The notes below the pieces were generated by a model. The model was not told where the DNA came from, ran no database searches, and saw only the letters and a program-made list of their open reading frames with translations. A stretch of DNA of 64,000 nt from Hetaerina americana (taxonomy: Eukaryota > Arthropoda > Insecta > Odonata > Calopterygidae), in contig JAKTNV010000002.1 of NCBI GenBank assembly GCA_022747635.1, forward strand, positions 112,056,869 through 112,120,868. The letters are read 5' to 3'. The stretch's first letter is position 1, and the number at the start of each line of letters is the position of its first letter. Shown piece by piece: positions 1 through 10,604 of the stretch. Both the position numbers and the translations under genes were made by a program.

Positions 1-770
1 TGGTCCAAAGCACTTCCGAGATACATAAACTGTTCTACCTGCTCTATTTTTTGCCCTCCTATTTTAATATTTAGCTTAGCCTTTTTCTTTCTAGAAAATC
101 GCATAACTTTTGTTTTATTAATATTGATTCTCATCCCATATCTGTCGCACTGAATTTCCAATGCACTCAGCAATGCTTGCAACCCCTTGGCTGACTGACA
201 AACTGAAACTTGGTCATCAGCGAACCTAACTGATTTTACGAATTCCCCGCCCACTTCAAATCCTACCTCCAGCTCTTCCCATGCCTCTTTAATCATTTCT
301 TCTGCATACAGGTTGAACAGCAACGGTGGTAATGGGCAACCCTGCCTTACAACTCTGCCTAACACTGCCCATCCGGACTCCCCGTTCCCCACCCGCACCT
401 GAGCAGTCTGAGACATGTAAAGGTTGCGGATTAGCCTCCTGTGATTCCAATCTATTCCTATTTTCTGTAATATACTCATTAGTTTTTCCCAATTCACTCT
501 ATCAAACGCTTTTTCGAAATCTACGAAACACGCAAATACCTCCTGGTTGTATTCTATATTCCTCTCGATTCGTAATCTCGTTATTGCAATGGAATCACGC
601 GTACCCCTCCCCTTCCTGAACCCAAACTGATCACCCCTTAAGTAATTATTTGCCCTACTCTCTATCTTTTTGTTTATTATCCTGAGAACAACTTTAGCTG
701 CTTGGGATATCAAACTTTTTGTCCTGTAGTCCTCACATGATGTAGCCTTTTCACGAGCACTACATTCAAT
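1..770 (-). CDS. Non-LTR retrotransposon reverse transcriptase, partial, runs off left edge
   Basis: The minus strand stays open for about 255 codons from about position 770 to the window edge. In order it encodes EDYRTKSLIS (finger region), QFGFRKGRGT, the palm motif FVDFEKAFDRVNWEKL with the first catalytic Asp, NLYMSQTAQVRVGNG, RQGCPLPPLLFNLYAEEM, the active-site box FADD (codons near 213-224), INKTKVMRF and a YLGS thumb motif. These are the RT blocks of a LINE in canonical order with catalytic aspartates kept, so it copies element RNA by target-primed reverse transcription. The endonuclease and ORF start are absent; beyond 770 the sequence passes into a different LINE fragment. There are no stops or frameshifts, unlike nearly every other LINE piece here. 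The clade is unresolved. Confidence 0.88.
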   Translation of the reverse strand, partial: MECSAREKATSCEDYRTKSLISQAAKVVLRIINKKIESRANNYLRGDQFGFRKGRGTRDSIAITRLRIERNIEYNQEVFACFVDFEKAFDRVNWEKLMSILQKIGIDWNHRRLIRNLYMSQTAQVRVGNGESGWAVLGRVVRQGCPLPPLLFNLYAEEMIKEAWEELEVGFEVGGEFVKSVRFADDQVSVCQSAKGLQALLSALEIQCDRYGMRININKTKVMRFSRKKKAKLNIKIGGQKIEQVEQFMYLGSALD

Positions 771-781
771 CATATACAGTG

Positions 782-940
782 CCATGTAGTCATACGGAAA
801 GGGATTTGACCATAAACTACGCGAGATAAGTGATTACTAATTATTCCCCCGTCGCTTTTGGTGGCAAGTGGGATTTTTGCCATCTCGAACCCTACAGTTG
901 CCATTCCGTGTTGTCCGTCGGAAGGAGGAGGATTGTTTAC
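782..940 (-). repeat. CR1-like LINE tail A fragment (region 3' of RT stop)
   Basis: It matches, with divergence, the stretch at about 24610-24770 that spans the RT stop of the tail A LINE (shared GGTGGCAAGTGG, CCTACAGTTGC and a GTATTGTCCG-like block). The terminal hairpin is missing. It abuts the RT fragment at 770, a junction of two unrelated LINEs. Confidence 0.6.
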
Positions 941-945
941 ATTGG

Positions 946-1344
946 GATGCGAATGAAATAATTGAACCTATGTTTTTGTGAGCGGGTGTGTTTACGAGGG
1001 AAATTCAGGCCGTCATTTATGGGTCGCATGGTGGCCTCCAGGCCCTCCCTCCCTCGCGAATTAAATATTCGTGGCCATCCTTGTGGAGGAACTAGTTGCC
1101 CACCTCCATTCCATTGTGTTGTCGCAGCTTGACCTCCCGACCCCCCACCAATTATCTCTCTCGTCTTTCTCTTCGCTACGAATGAGACCGCAAGTGACCT
1201 ATCTTGTTTCGGTGGAAACCTCTTGTATAAATTGTTTTGGTTCATTTTCATTCCCTTTTTTTCGCCTAAATTATAGCTAATTTATCTATGTGAATCAGCC
1301 CTTGTTTTGAATGAAGTCTTCCTCCAGCATGTATACGAATTTGC
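946..1344. other. No recognisable feature
   Basis: Mixed-composition DNA with a C-rich stretch near 1110-1150. I see no gene or known repeat. Confidence 0.5.
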
Positions 1345-1445
1345 ACGTTATTTGAAAGTTCTTGGCTGATATTTTTCCCTTCCTCTCTCATATCCTCCCT
1401 TATCACTCACCCTTCCCATCTGGTTCTTGCAACCCCTGCCAGCCG
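1345..1445 (+). repeat. CR1-like LINE tail D fragment
   Basis: It reads ...CCTTATCACTCACCCTTCCC ATCTGGTTCTTGCAACCCCTGCC, the sense-strand form of tail D found in reverse at 7.4, 34.3 and 42.7 kb. The terminal GATGTA repeats are lost where it meets a mariner fragment. Confidence 0.65.
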
Positions 1446-1668
1446 CCGTTTTGGTGGTATGGTACCTTTGTATTAGGTGGCAGTATTTCACTTTTAGGAA
1501 TAGGAAATAGTCTGCTGGTGCCAAGTCGGGACTGTGAGGGGGTTGGGGAATCATCGCGATTACGTTGACAAAAGGTCTTCGCAAACAGACACCCGACTCA
1601 GCTCTTTTGGTCGTTCGTTCAAAGACCTTCGGGAGGGAAAGTGTAGCGCAAATCTTTCGCATCGCCAA
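1446..1668 (-). pseudogene. Mariner-like transposase fragment (third catalytic Asp region)
   Basis: The minus strand encodes PHSPDLAPADYFLFLKVK, the signature around the third catalytic aspartate of mariner-family DDE transposases. The reading frame then runs into the tail D LINE, so the protein is chimeric and truncated. The first two catalytic aspartates and the DNA-binding domain are absent. Confidence 0.75.
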
Positions 1669-2030
1669 TTGTTCAGTGATACTGGTGTGTGCACCGTCAT
1701 CTTATCTGATAGGCCAATATACGATCTGCGATCATGCGCACTCTTAATTCACGGTCTGAATTTAGCACTTCACGCAAACACGTCAGGGAAATATTGTTAA
1801 TGATACGTTTTAAACAAACCATGTGTAGTCATCGGATATCCCTCTGAAAGGCGCTCCACGTTGAATTACAATTGCATCGTTGATGGCAGGTGCGACAAGC
1901 TCTCGAGACGGTTCGTGTAGATGTAGAATGTAGATTTGTAATTCCCTGAATCAGCATTCGATTCTTGTGTCCCGCAAGTGTCCGGTTTGTGACCATGTGT
2001 GTTCGCATGCGACCGACCTCTCCTTGGTCG
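1669..2030. other. No recognisable feature
   Basis: Ordinary-composition sequence. Only short chance reading frames are seen. Confidence 0.4.
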
Positions 2031-2300
2031 AGGATTCCCCGTGGATGGATTGGAGCGGGGGCGTGGGGGGGGGGGGGGAGGGACATCACCGGGCGTCGTC
2101 GCCGACGTCCGCCCGGCGATCGCTCGTGACACGCCAGCCGCGGCGTGTCCCGAGCGATCGAGCGTTGTTTCTTTCGTGTTGAATGGCAACGGCGCCCAGG
2201 CCCTCCCGGATGGTTGGAGGGGTGTCACCTGACTGGTGCGCTGCGAGCTCACGCACCAGTGGCGTCGCTCCGAGCGACAGCGTGGTGGCCACGCATGAAT
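2030..2300. other. CpG-rich patch with three hairpins and a G run
   Basis: A long G run near 2052-2064 is followed by a CpG-dense segment with three strong inverted repeats: 2117-2160 (two 19-nt arms, one mismatch, loop AGCCGC), 2233-2259 (CTGGTGCG/CGCACCAG) and 2264-2278 (GTCGCT/AGCGAC, loop CCG). No coding motif is seen. It could be a promoter-type CpG island or part of a structured element. Confidence 0.6.
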
Positions 2301-2334
2301 CGGCGCACCGCTGATGCATACTTCCACGAGTGCG

Positions 2335-2515
2335 GTAGCCGCACCAAACTGGTGAGAGGAATCATGCTTAGGGGAATTAGGCCTGGGAGCCACTTGAGAT
2401 ACGAAGGGGACAAGCGAGAATTTAGACTTTTTGAAAGGTTCAGTACCAACAAACGTGTTTAACTATGACACTAAAAGAATTAATTTGGCCCCACCCTACT
2501 TAGGTAAATCAGACC
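2335..2515 (+). pseudogene. CR1-like LINE RT C-terminus fragment
   Basis: It encodes a degraded form of the LINE C-terminus (GSHLRYEGDKREFRLFERF, then stop and HP.L.KSD), matching the fragments at 17.9 and 50.7 kb. It is cut off in the middle of the RSDHKDKIREID motif, where the sequence flips to an inverted LINE fragment. Confidence 0.65.
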
Positions 2516-2760
2516 CCGCACACATGCGAACACACTAATTACCAAATAACATACACCTACAAATGTACCTGATGTCTTTGCAATGTTTAATTTAGTTTTG
2601 ACTTGTAAATTAAATGTTTTTAAAATGACTTCGGTTTCCTGCTTTTTTGACTTCCTGATTTGTTCGGGTAAAGAGTGAGTATTTGTGTCTATCTGTACTG
2701 GAATCTATCTCCCTTATTTTATTTTTGTGGTCTGATCTACCCAAGTAGCGTTTGGTATCT
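2516..2760 (-). pseudogene. CR1-like LINE C-terminus plus proximal tail C, inverted
   Basis: The minus strand reads YLGRSDHKNKIREIDSSTDR, then the FFPRTIRN-type end, then the 3' UTR of tail C. It faces the plus-strand fragment ending at 2515, so the two form a head-on inverted pair that repeats the same coding stretch. Confidence 0.7.
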
Positions 2761-3754
2761 ACATCTACATGATGGGAATGGCACAGGATGCTACCTGCCA
2801 TACCCCACCCAAAAATGTACCCTTCTATATTTCTGCACACATTACAGTATCTCCCTTCGTTTCGTACAACATCCCTATAATTTTCATACCCTATTCTTGA
2901 TTGTGTCATATCGGCTCTTATTATCTCTGTCATGTCGGTTTTTAATTTCAGAGATACGAAATATTGTTCCATTGTAAAATTGATAGTAAAGTGAATTTTC
3001 TTTCCAACGATGCAAATTTTGTAAATGCGACATGAAAATTTCACGAGAAATAAGAAGCTTCCGACTGATGCAGATTTTCAGTCCGCTTCGTTTTTTATGG
3101 CGCACGTGAGGCAAAGCTCAAATTTATGCGGAGGCGAAGAAATAATTCGTGGATATGGACATAATTTCTGATTTCCGTTCCGGAATAACTTAGCTTTCAT
3201 TGAAGTTAATGGAAAATCATTTCTCCTGGGACTTCAGGGAGGAGAGGAGAAGTTAAGCGGAGGTGGAGAGTTAAATGGCGTGGCAATTGCTTTGAAAATA
3301 GCTTTAGATTGTTTGCAATGCACTTGCAGCCTTGCTTCTTCAATTGAATCGTACATTCCCTCGTTTTATTCCATTAAGGCTCTCTCTTACAAGGAGATCG
3401 CTTGCCCTCGACAAGTTGCTTGTCAAATGTATATAATCGACGTACTCTTTCCTGTTTGCTTGAATAATGGCCTAGATGGTGCGATTATCGCGCATGTTAT
3501 ATAAAAAATGTGTGATTATATTTCATTAAGTTGTTCGTAAAGGAAATCCCTATCGTGTATGCATTTACCTTATTCGGTGATAAGAACACAAGATGGTTTT
3601 GGTTGACAGAACAAGCAACGGATCCGTTTGTTTATACTATTTGAGGAAGTTGTTAAAAATATCCCAGCGCATTTATTCCAAGGTGCTATAATTCCCTTCT
3701 CTTCGAGAAATTTAACAGCAATAGGACTTTTAAACTTTTAGCCGTTTCCCCCAA
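2761..3754. other. No recognisable feature
   Basis: AT-rich DNA with a short TACATCTACAT block at about 2758-2770. I see no gene and no known repeat beyond that. Confidence 0.4.
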
Positions 3755-4078
3755 CAATTGGGAATCATAATAGTAAGAAACGGAAGTCATTTTAGAAGCA
3801 TGAAAAACATTTAATTTTCAAGTCGGGACAAAATTAAACATTGCATAGACATCAGGTATATTTGTAGGTGCATGTGTATGTTTGTTGGTAGTTTGAGTGT
3901 TTGCTTGTGATTGGGTAATAGGGGTTACTTGCATGAATTCATAGTGTTTTTTCATGGATTGTATAAATTTGTGGCTTTTGCATGCGATTTTTTTTTCTTC
4001 TTATTACGGGTGGTGCCCTAACACCCCCCGCCACACACCCTTGCGGCGGCCTGCGGGGTATTAAGTAGATGTAGATGT
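3755..4078 (+). repeat. CR1-like LINE tail C with terminal hairpin
   Basis: It starts at the AGTAAGAAACGGAAGTCA stretch just after the RT stop, runs through the GGTGCATGTGTATGT region and ends with the hairpin (CCGCCACACACCCTTGCGGC, CCTGCGGGGTATT) and AAGTAGATGTAGATGTA. The 5' part is missing, as expected for incomplete target-primed reverse transcription. Confidence 0.85.
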
Positions 4079-4437
4079 AAACTCTATTTTATCTCCGGAC
4101 GTAAGGTGGAAAAGCTTGCATATTATATGAAAAAAAGGAAATATTACAAATATCAGTGATAGTTTCACCAAAAAAAAACATTTTAATTAACCTTTTTTGT
4201 CATCTTCGTGTCCCATGTATGCTACCAGGCGTTGGCGACATAGAAGGCGGAAATGTATCTTTTGGTTGTCTTTTTTGTGCGATTTCCTTGGTTGTCTCTA
4301 CTCTTTTCGACGTCGGCAACACATTTTTTTACTATTTGAATACATATTTTATTTATGTATTTTTAATTTCAGCCGTAGAACGTGTACTTTTGCCTCATTT
4401 ATTTATAATTATTTACAATGGATTTTCTTCGTCCAAT

Positions 4438-4843
4438 GATCTACATCTACATAATACCCCGCAAGGGCGTGTGGCGGGGGGTGTTAGGTCACCAACCGTA
4501 AAAAGGAAAAATACCACATGAAAAAAAAAACAACACGGAAAATTACACCCACAGCAGCGCACACACTCATGCAAAAATCCCTTCATCCAATACTCATGCA
4601 AACACATACTATATACCGCAAAACAACTTAAAAAACTGCACCCCAGGATGCAGCACGAAAGCCATCCTACAACACGCAAGCCAGGGCACAACAAGCAAGA
4701 ATGTGAAACATCACTACCACATGAAAATGCACCACAAAACACTCTACCCCCCAAAGAGTCTGTAAAAGGTAGGGAATGCGACCCAACGTTGCAGGTAGCA
4801 GGAATTTCCCCCCGCGGAGAGGGACGAGGGTTGGAAGGATGAT
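4438..4843 (-). repeat. CR1-like LINE tail A with terminal hairpin
   Basis: It starts CTACATCTACATAATACCCC on the plus strand, so the 3' end lies to the left. It then follows the tail A sequence shared with 12008-12480 and 24173-24680, ending at the CCCCGCGGAGAGGGACGAGG block. The hairpin is shortened by an internal deletion. Confidence 0.87.
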
Positions 4844-4844
4844 G

Positions 4845-5205
4845 AAAGAATCACTGTAACATCAGAATGAGTAAAGCATCAACAATTGTGCGACGTATTT
4901 GATGCCAGCAGCCGTTGATTTGTGAGCTCCTGAGTGGTGCAGGTGTTGGTGGTGGTCGTTAAAGGTACGAGGTGGGTGGACTAGGGGGACGAATCTTCTT
5001 CTTAGAAAGGGTCTTTTCCCAAGTCGACTCGAATGAATATGATGCATTATGGGCCATCGACATACATAAGTTATTAGCGCCGGATCCTTTGTTATTCTTC
5101 CAGTCGAATTTCCTGAAGTTTAGTTCCAGGAAAAATAAAGCGTCCTAAATATTGGGTAAAAATCCCATTTCTAAAATTAACTACAGCAGAACCAGATTTG
5201 AATTT
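4845..5205. other. No recognisable feature
   Basis: I recognise no gene, RNA or repeat here. Confidence 0.4.
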
Positions 5206-5206
5206 G

Positions 5207-5330
5207 ATTTACGACATCTACATAAATACTCGGCGATCTACCAAAACAGTGTGTGGCAGGGGTTGCGAATACCAGGTGGGATGGGTGAGAAGGGATGGAA
5301 AAGGAAAAAAAAACATTCAAATTATGTTAA
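5207..5330 (-). repeat. CR1-like LINE tail D fragment
   Basis: It reads CATCTACATAAATACTCGGC, then GTGTGTGGCAGGGGTTGCGA and ACCAGGTGGGATGGGTGAG, the tail D end in antisense orientation. Confidence 0.75.
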
Positions 5331-5455
5331 TCTACAGAATACCCCGTAAGCCGCCGCAAGGGTGTGTGGCGGGGAGTCTTGGGTCCCCCCACCCTTTAAA
5401 GAGAATAACACCACGTGCAAAACCAACAATTTCATGGCAATCTAATCCACAGAGG
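5331..5455 (-). repeat. CR1-like LINE hairpin tail, short
   Basis: ATCTACAGAATACCCCGTAA leads into the hairpin and about 80 bp of diverged tail. It directly follows the tail D fragment in the same orientation. Confidence 0.75.
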
Positions 5456-5510
5456 CCTATATATTGCGGTGGCTTGCGGGGTATTATGTAGATGTAAATG
5501 TAGCATTCCA
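5456..5510 (+). repeat. CR1-like LINE hairpin end only
   Basis: Only the right half of the hairpin (GGTGGCTTGCGGGGTATTAT) and GTAGATGTAAATGTAG remain, facing the copy at 5331. Confidence 0.65.
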
Positions 5511-5589
5511 CCCAAACTGGACGGAAATTTTACTACTAAATCACGTCTGCAAATTTACTTCATCTACACAATACCGTGTAACCATATAA

Positions 5590-5772
5590 AAAATATATTT
5601 CTGTAAAAACGTTTTTAACTTACATGCATGCAAATACGAGAACATATAATTTCATGTAACGTACACATGCACCTACGAGTATGTCTTATGTCTACGCCAC
5701 GATTAATCTTGTCCTGTCGGACCCCCCGCCACACGCCCTTGCGACGGCTTGCGGGGTATTAAGTAGATGAAG
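5590..5772 (+). repeat. CR1-like LINE tail with hairpin, diverged
   Basis: A degraded tail ends in the canonical hairpin (CCCCCCGCCACACGCCCTTG, then GACGGCTTGCGGGGTATTAA) and GTAGATGAAGAT. Confidence 0.7.
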
Positions 5773-6029
5773 ATATCCTGACTTGTGAGTCGAATGTCGG
5801 AAATCGAATCATATACATATAGGAGGAAGAGTTAATTCAAAGTGGGTATTAAATTCAGCCAATAAAATAGTTCCTTGGTGTACAAAAGAGGAGGGAATAA
5901 AAATGAAACATTGATAGGACAGGCCTCCGCCATACAAACACAAGCATTGTAAAATAACTGGAAACTAGTTCATCACCGTCAGGTGTGTGTGTGTATGTGG
6001 TGAAATGTAATAATTACCGTTAAAATAAT

Positions 6030-6540
6030 GTGAAGGAAATAATGTGAATTATCGTTGGGCCGTGACCGAGGTCATCGATAGGGTCACTCCCGTAGTCGGA
6101 TGCAATGCCCCAGATCCGGTAGACCTTTGAACCCAGCGTGAGGATGACTGCTGGCCCTCGGGGAGGGAAACGGCGCCGACAGTGAGTGCTCCGAGGAGAA
6201 GGAAAGTCTGCGTAGTACCAGGGCCTCACTCCGCCTCCTGGTAATCTGGTTAATTTCACGGCCAAGTCGACCCCATCCCACCCCCCCCCCCTTGCTCCTC
6301 GGAAGAAAGGCGCCCTTTCAACCCCCCTTGCACTAATGTCAAGTGGTGGTCCGGCCGGAATGCCTTTCAAGACTACGCCCCTCACTCTGCCATCCTCTTC
6401 TTCCCATCTCTCCTTCAGGGGCGGCGGAGAGGGTTCGGTGGTGTCTGTCGCCCCGTGTGACCCTCCCCCACGCAAGGCTCCTCATCCCCTACTCCTTGGG
6501 CGACACCCTGGCCCGGCGCGGCGTCCATAGAGGCTGCATG
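6030..6540. other. GC-rich patch with C runs
   Basis: Strong GC enrichment against an AT-rich background, with a 10-C run near 6282-6291. Reading frames up to 151 codons exist on the minus strand, but they are low-complexity Gly/Arg/Pro translations with no domain, so I do not call a gene. Confidence 0.4.
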
Positions 6541-6809
6541 TTATGGCCTTCAATTGCGACCGTTCCCTTAGAAGAGTCCAAGGGGGTAGCTCGTCCTCGC
6601 CCTGACCAGCTTGTCCGTTTATGATATTTACCATTTCCGTTATTCCACCGTCAGTTACTCGCGGGCGCTCTTGAGTGGGGTCCTCGGCCAGGGTTTGAGG
6701 GCAGGCTTGCGTTTAATCTCCATACGCGTCTTTCCTCGTCCGATTTCGGAGTAACTAGTCAACAATGACGTTCTGGAAGTTCGTAGTATCGTGCGTGATG
6801 TTTCTAATT

Positions 6810-7090
6810 TATCTACATTTACACACCATCCCACAAGCCGCCGCTAGGGCGTGTGGCGGGGGGTGTTAGGTCACCAGCCATTCATTCACAATCCAAATCA
6901 TGTCACCTCTGCACAAATATTAGTTTGATCATGCTCTCGAAAAATGTTAATCACCCAATAGAAAGTACTGGCATGTGACGATATTAAATAACAGGATACG
7001 GAAATTCAAATCGTGCTCTAGGACTGTTAAAAAGATAGTTCTATTAAATAAAAAGAATGGCATGCAGTAAGAAACATGTCAATGCAACGC
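6810..7090 (-). repeat. CR1-like LINE tail B with terminal hairpin
   Basis: The 3' end at left reads TTTATCTACATTTACACACC, then the hairpin and TTAGGTCACCAGCC, then the tail B body (AAAAATGTTAATCACC, ACAGGATACGGAAATTCAAA). Relatives are at 10.6, 20.1, 55.1 and 60.5 kb, and in reverse at 13.1 kb. Confidence 0.83.
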
Positions 7091-7359
7091 AAACGTTTTA
7101 AGTTGCCTGATTACGTGCAGTCGTGACTCGTACTCCAGTGCGAGTGACTAAGTGTAACGATACCCTCGAGAAATGTGTAAATGGAGTCCACATCGATAAT
7201 TTATAATTGGTAATAATAAATTCCAAAATCCACCTTAAGCATCGAAAATTCAAGACTGAAGATCGAGTACATTGAGGGTTTTTTTTTTCGGTCGAAAAAA
7301 GACGTTTATTTATTGCCCGAAATTTTATGTGATGTAAGTAAATCGAAATCAGTGTAAAA

Positions 7360-7611
7360 ACCCCGCGATCCACCTAAAAGGTGTGTGGCAGGGGGTGCGA
7401 GCACCAGGTGGGAAGGGTGAGTGATAAGGGAGGATATGGGTGAGGAAGGGAAAAATATTCATTAAAAAACTATCAAAGAAAGTGCAAATTTTTTGTTCCA
7501 TATTGGATGTAGAAGTCATTCAAAACAAGGGTTGATTCACTTAGATAAACAGTTATTTGTTATGCCAGTAAAGGGAATAAAAATGAACCAAAGCCTCTTC
7601 CGCGACAGGCC
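7360..7611 (-). repeat. CR1-like LINE tail D
   Basis: It starts CCCCGCGATCCACCTAAAAG and GTGTGTGGCAGGGGGTGCGA, then GGTGGGAAGGGTGAGTGATA and the GGGAATAAAAATGAACC block typical of tail D. The GATGTA repeats are eroded. Confidence 0.8.
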
Positions 7612-7868
7612 TTATATGATGATAGATGTTAGGTATACTTTCAGGTGCATGTGTATGTAAGGTGTAGATTGAGTGTTTGCATGTGTGTGGGGTGTAAGTG
7701 TTCATGCATGAATTTATGCCAAGTTTTTTTTTTGGATATATGATTTTGTGGTTATTGCATGCGGTTTTTTTTCTCTTTCTTTTCTAAATTACGGGTGGTG
7801 TCCTAACACCCCCCGCCACACGCCCTTGCGGCGGCTTGCAGGGTATTAAGTAGATGTAGATGTAGGCC
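7612..7868 (+). repeat. CR1-like LINE tail C with hairpin
   Basis: It carries GGTATACTTTCAGGTGCATG, the ATGCGG followed by a T run, and the full hairpin with AAGTAGATGTAGATGTAG. It abuts an oppositely oriented tail D. Confidence 0.85.
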
Positions 7869-8039
7869 TCCAACCATGACAAGACAGGTCATGCAGAATT
7901 GAAAAATAAGGTGGTGTAATGTGCTTAGTTGGCTAATCTTTCTGTTAAACCGCGTAGTTCATGTAATTAGCGTTGAAAAAAAGAAAAAAGTGAATGTGAC
8001 TGATTTAAGGATCTTGGGTTATTATGTATTTATTGTATT

Positions 8040-8450
8040 TATTTAAAAATGTATATCGTTGGAATTAGGCAATTGTCCTGGTGGCAGCGGTCAAGTCTGG
8101 TCAACGCCCACTCTTACAAAGCCCATAAATGCGCGCACAAGAAGAACAGATATGGGACGGAATACTCTTATATGCAATAACACTCTTCAATTTCACGTGC
8201 CGTTTAAAATCAGGCACGGTTGACATATCATTCACTTTTGCAATACAACTTCTCACGCTATCCACATCTCATACGAACAATATTTTAATAAATGCAATAG
8301 TATAATTATCACTGATCAATGAACTTTATCACCTAGTGGCTGCTTTACACTTACTCTTAAAACTCCTATAATTGTATGGAAAGGAATCAAACAAACCTCC
8401 AGGCAGCTGGTCGCATTCATAGATAGTTCTGTTTAAAAAAAGTGTTTTAT
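8040..8450 (-). repeat. LINE tail E fragment (CR1/Jockey-type)
   Basis: It matches the 3' part of the LINE at 26.6-27.6 kb: AGGCAATTGTCCTGGTGGCA at the 3' end, CACTTACTCTTAAAACTCC, and on the minus strand a degraded end of RT ([N]RTI...GGLF). No hairpin or GATGTA repeats occur, so this is a different LINE lineage. Confidence 0.72.
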
Positions 8451-8639
8451 CTCTTCAGAGGTTATTAAGTTCACCAGTGATCTGTCTTTCATCTTCTCCT
8501 CAAATGACAGCCTAAGTGGTCCCATATACACTGCACCCGTTGTTCTCGTAGATCTATGTCTCCGACACTTTTGATTATCGTGGCCATTGAAGTGGTGGGC
8601 TCGTCGCCTCTCTGGAAAGGCGAGGACGACCATCTTGGT

Positions 8640-9540
8640 CACTTGGAAGTGAGTTCCCGCTGGCGAGACTGGTTAGATCGCGTCTTCTTTCCTTGAGATC
8701 CTAGGCATAAGATTCGATGTGAGGTGGTTTAAGGGCTGAAAAAAATTAGGAAGAGATTGTAAGGGGGCGGCATTGCCTCCTCCTGCCAAACCTTCCTCGT
8801 TTATTTCTTGTGAACAGATAGAAAGGGTACATGTTATAAGGGGATTCCTGCTTTCGCTTTAGTTCCCCTGTATTACTTAAAATACAAAATAATTTTACAG
8901 CTGGATACGCTATATTAAAATACTAAATAGTGTGAAATGCACAAGTAATGATGGGTTTATTCAGATTATCGATTATATCCTTGCTTACAATATTTGCACT
9001 AATAGCAAACTATACTGACACCAATAAAAGAGCGACCCGTCGGATTCCTGAAATATACCAGATATGTTACAGTTTTAATCGACAAGATTAAGCACACATT
9101 CAATATAAATTGATCTGCTATATTTTCTACATGCGTATTCAATCGTGGCGTTAAAAATAATAATAGATGAATTATCCAACTTTTGAGATTTACAGTGTTA
9201 TTTGTACATGTTAATTTAAAATAACAATTATATACAATTTTTAATTCCACAATGAACAATAACTCCATTTTATTTGACAATTAGTGTGTACAAATGTAAT
9301 ATTTTCACCTGTAATCAAGGTAGCTTAATGAATGGTTTTTATTAGGAAGCAGTTCGTTTATTTATGCTATAATTATCAACATTTACTGTACCATTTTATA
9401 TAATTGGTTGCAATTATGCTTGAGGTAAAATTGCACAATCTCACGCTTTCGGTTTTCTTATGGGTCATGCTGTGTCAAATTTAATGTCTGGGTTTTTCAT
9501 ACTGTAGGCTTTCCTCAAGGTATTCTCTGCTTGGCGGTGT
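8640..9540. other. AT-rich DNA, no recognisable feature
   Basis: I see no gene or repeat here apart from short A/T runs. Confidence 0.4.
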
Positions 9541-9546
9541 CTTCTG

Positions 9547-10200
9547 TTAGGCAGGTTCCATGGATGGATTAATCCTTGATTTTTCTATTTCATTGAGGTA
9601 GTAGGCTAATAATAATAATAATTGGGTCCGTTCGAGCAGGATCGGGCAATTTATTGTTTCAATTTCAGTTTTTTTTTGGGGTGCCTTATGTTTAAACCCC
9701 CAATACAATTTCGTTAATTTTACAAAATACAAAATATGAGTTACATGCCATTCCTTTCCGTTACTCTCCCCGTTCTTACTTATATCTTTTGTTGATAAAT
9801 CTTTCCAATATTTTCCTGATCGGTCCCTCGTGAAGATATTCCCCAATTTGTTGGACGTTATGCAAATACCAAAGTATAGCCTCCAGTTCGCGTCTTTCCT
9901 CGGCATAAATTGGGCAGTAAAGGACTCTGTGTATTGCCGTATCTTCCTCCATCATGCATTCACACGTCCCCTCCTTTTTTTCCCTCTTTTCTTGAGGTAT
10001 GATCTAAACTCACCGTGCCCCGTTAAAATTTGCGTAATACCTTTGTAAGTTTTAAAGTTGATCTTCATTCTTTCCTTCACGCTAGGTAAAAATTGTCTGG
10101 TTGTTTTCCCCTTTTCTGAGGTTTCCCATTCCCGTTCCCACATATCCAGGAGGTAGTAGACTGTCGGGCACCAACATTCCTGCGGTACCACTGGCATACG
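9547..10200 (-). pseudogene. R1-like non-LTR retrotransposon C-terminus, frameshifted
   Basis: The minus strand encodes ITQILTGHGEFRSYLKKRGK, the conserved region before the C-terminal zinc motif of R1/LOA-type LINE polymerases. A one-base shift at the A run near 9975 moves the frame to CECMMEEDTAIHRVLYCPIY AEERRELEA, the C-x-C...H...C knuckle. Stops follow, and an ATT/AAT repeat tail lies near 9607-9621 at the 3' end. The enzyme core upstream is missing, and the region upstream of 10197 carries a stop in the same frame. This is a dead 3' fragment. Confidence 0.75.
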
Positions 10201-10604
10201 AGGGTGTTAGCCAAAGGTCGAACCGTAGGCATTTGAACCTTGCTCGGTCGGCCGCAATGAATTTGACAGCGACGCTGAGACGTTTGGCGTGCTGATATAT
10301 ATAGTATTGCAAGTGCACTAGTGTTAATTGAGCGAAGAGGAAAGCTGCATGCAGAGTGTAAGTTTGCTTTAAAATTGCTAATGGATGCAATAGCATTTGG
10401 TTGTTCATTTTTTAAATTAAGCATTATTATTTTTTACTAAATATTTTGCATAGTTTAGTGTATATTGTAATTTTTTTATTCTACCATCGTTATTTTTTCG
10501 GTTCATTATATTTTATAATTATTTATATCAATTTTTTCTCCTCAAGAGTTGGCAAAACATTGAGGAGGAAATTATTGATTGATGACCTGGACGATATTGC
10601 ACTT

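Noticed and set aside
6020..6475. 151-codon minus-strand frame
   Set aside because: Composition-driven Gly/Arg/Pro sequence with no motif and no splice-site context that I can defend.
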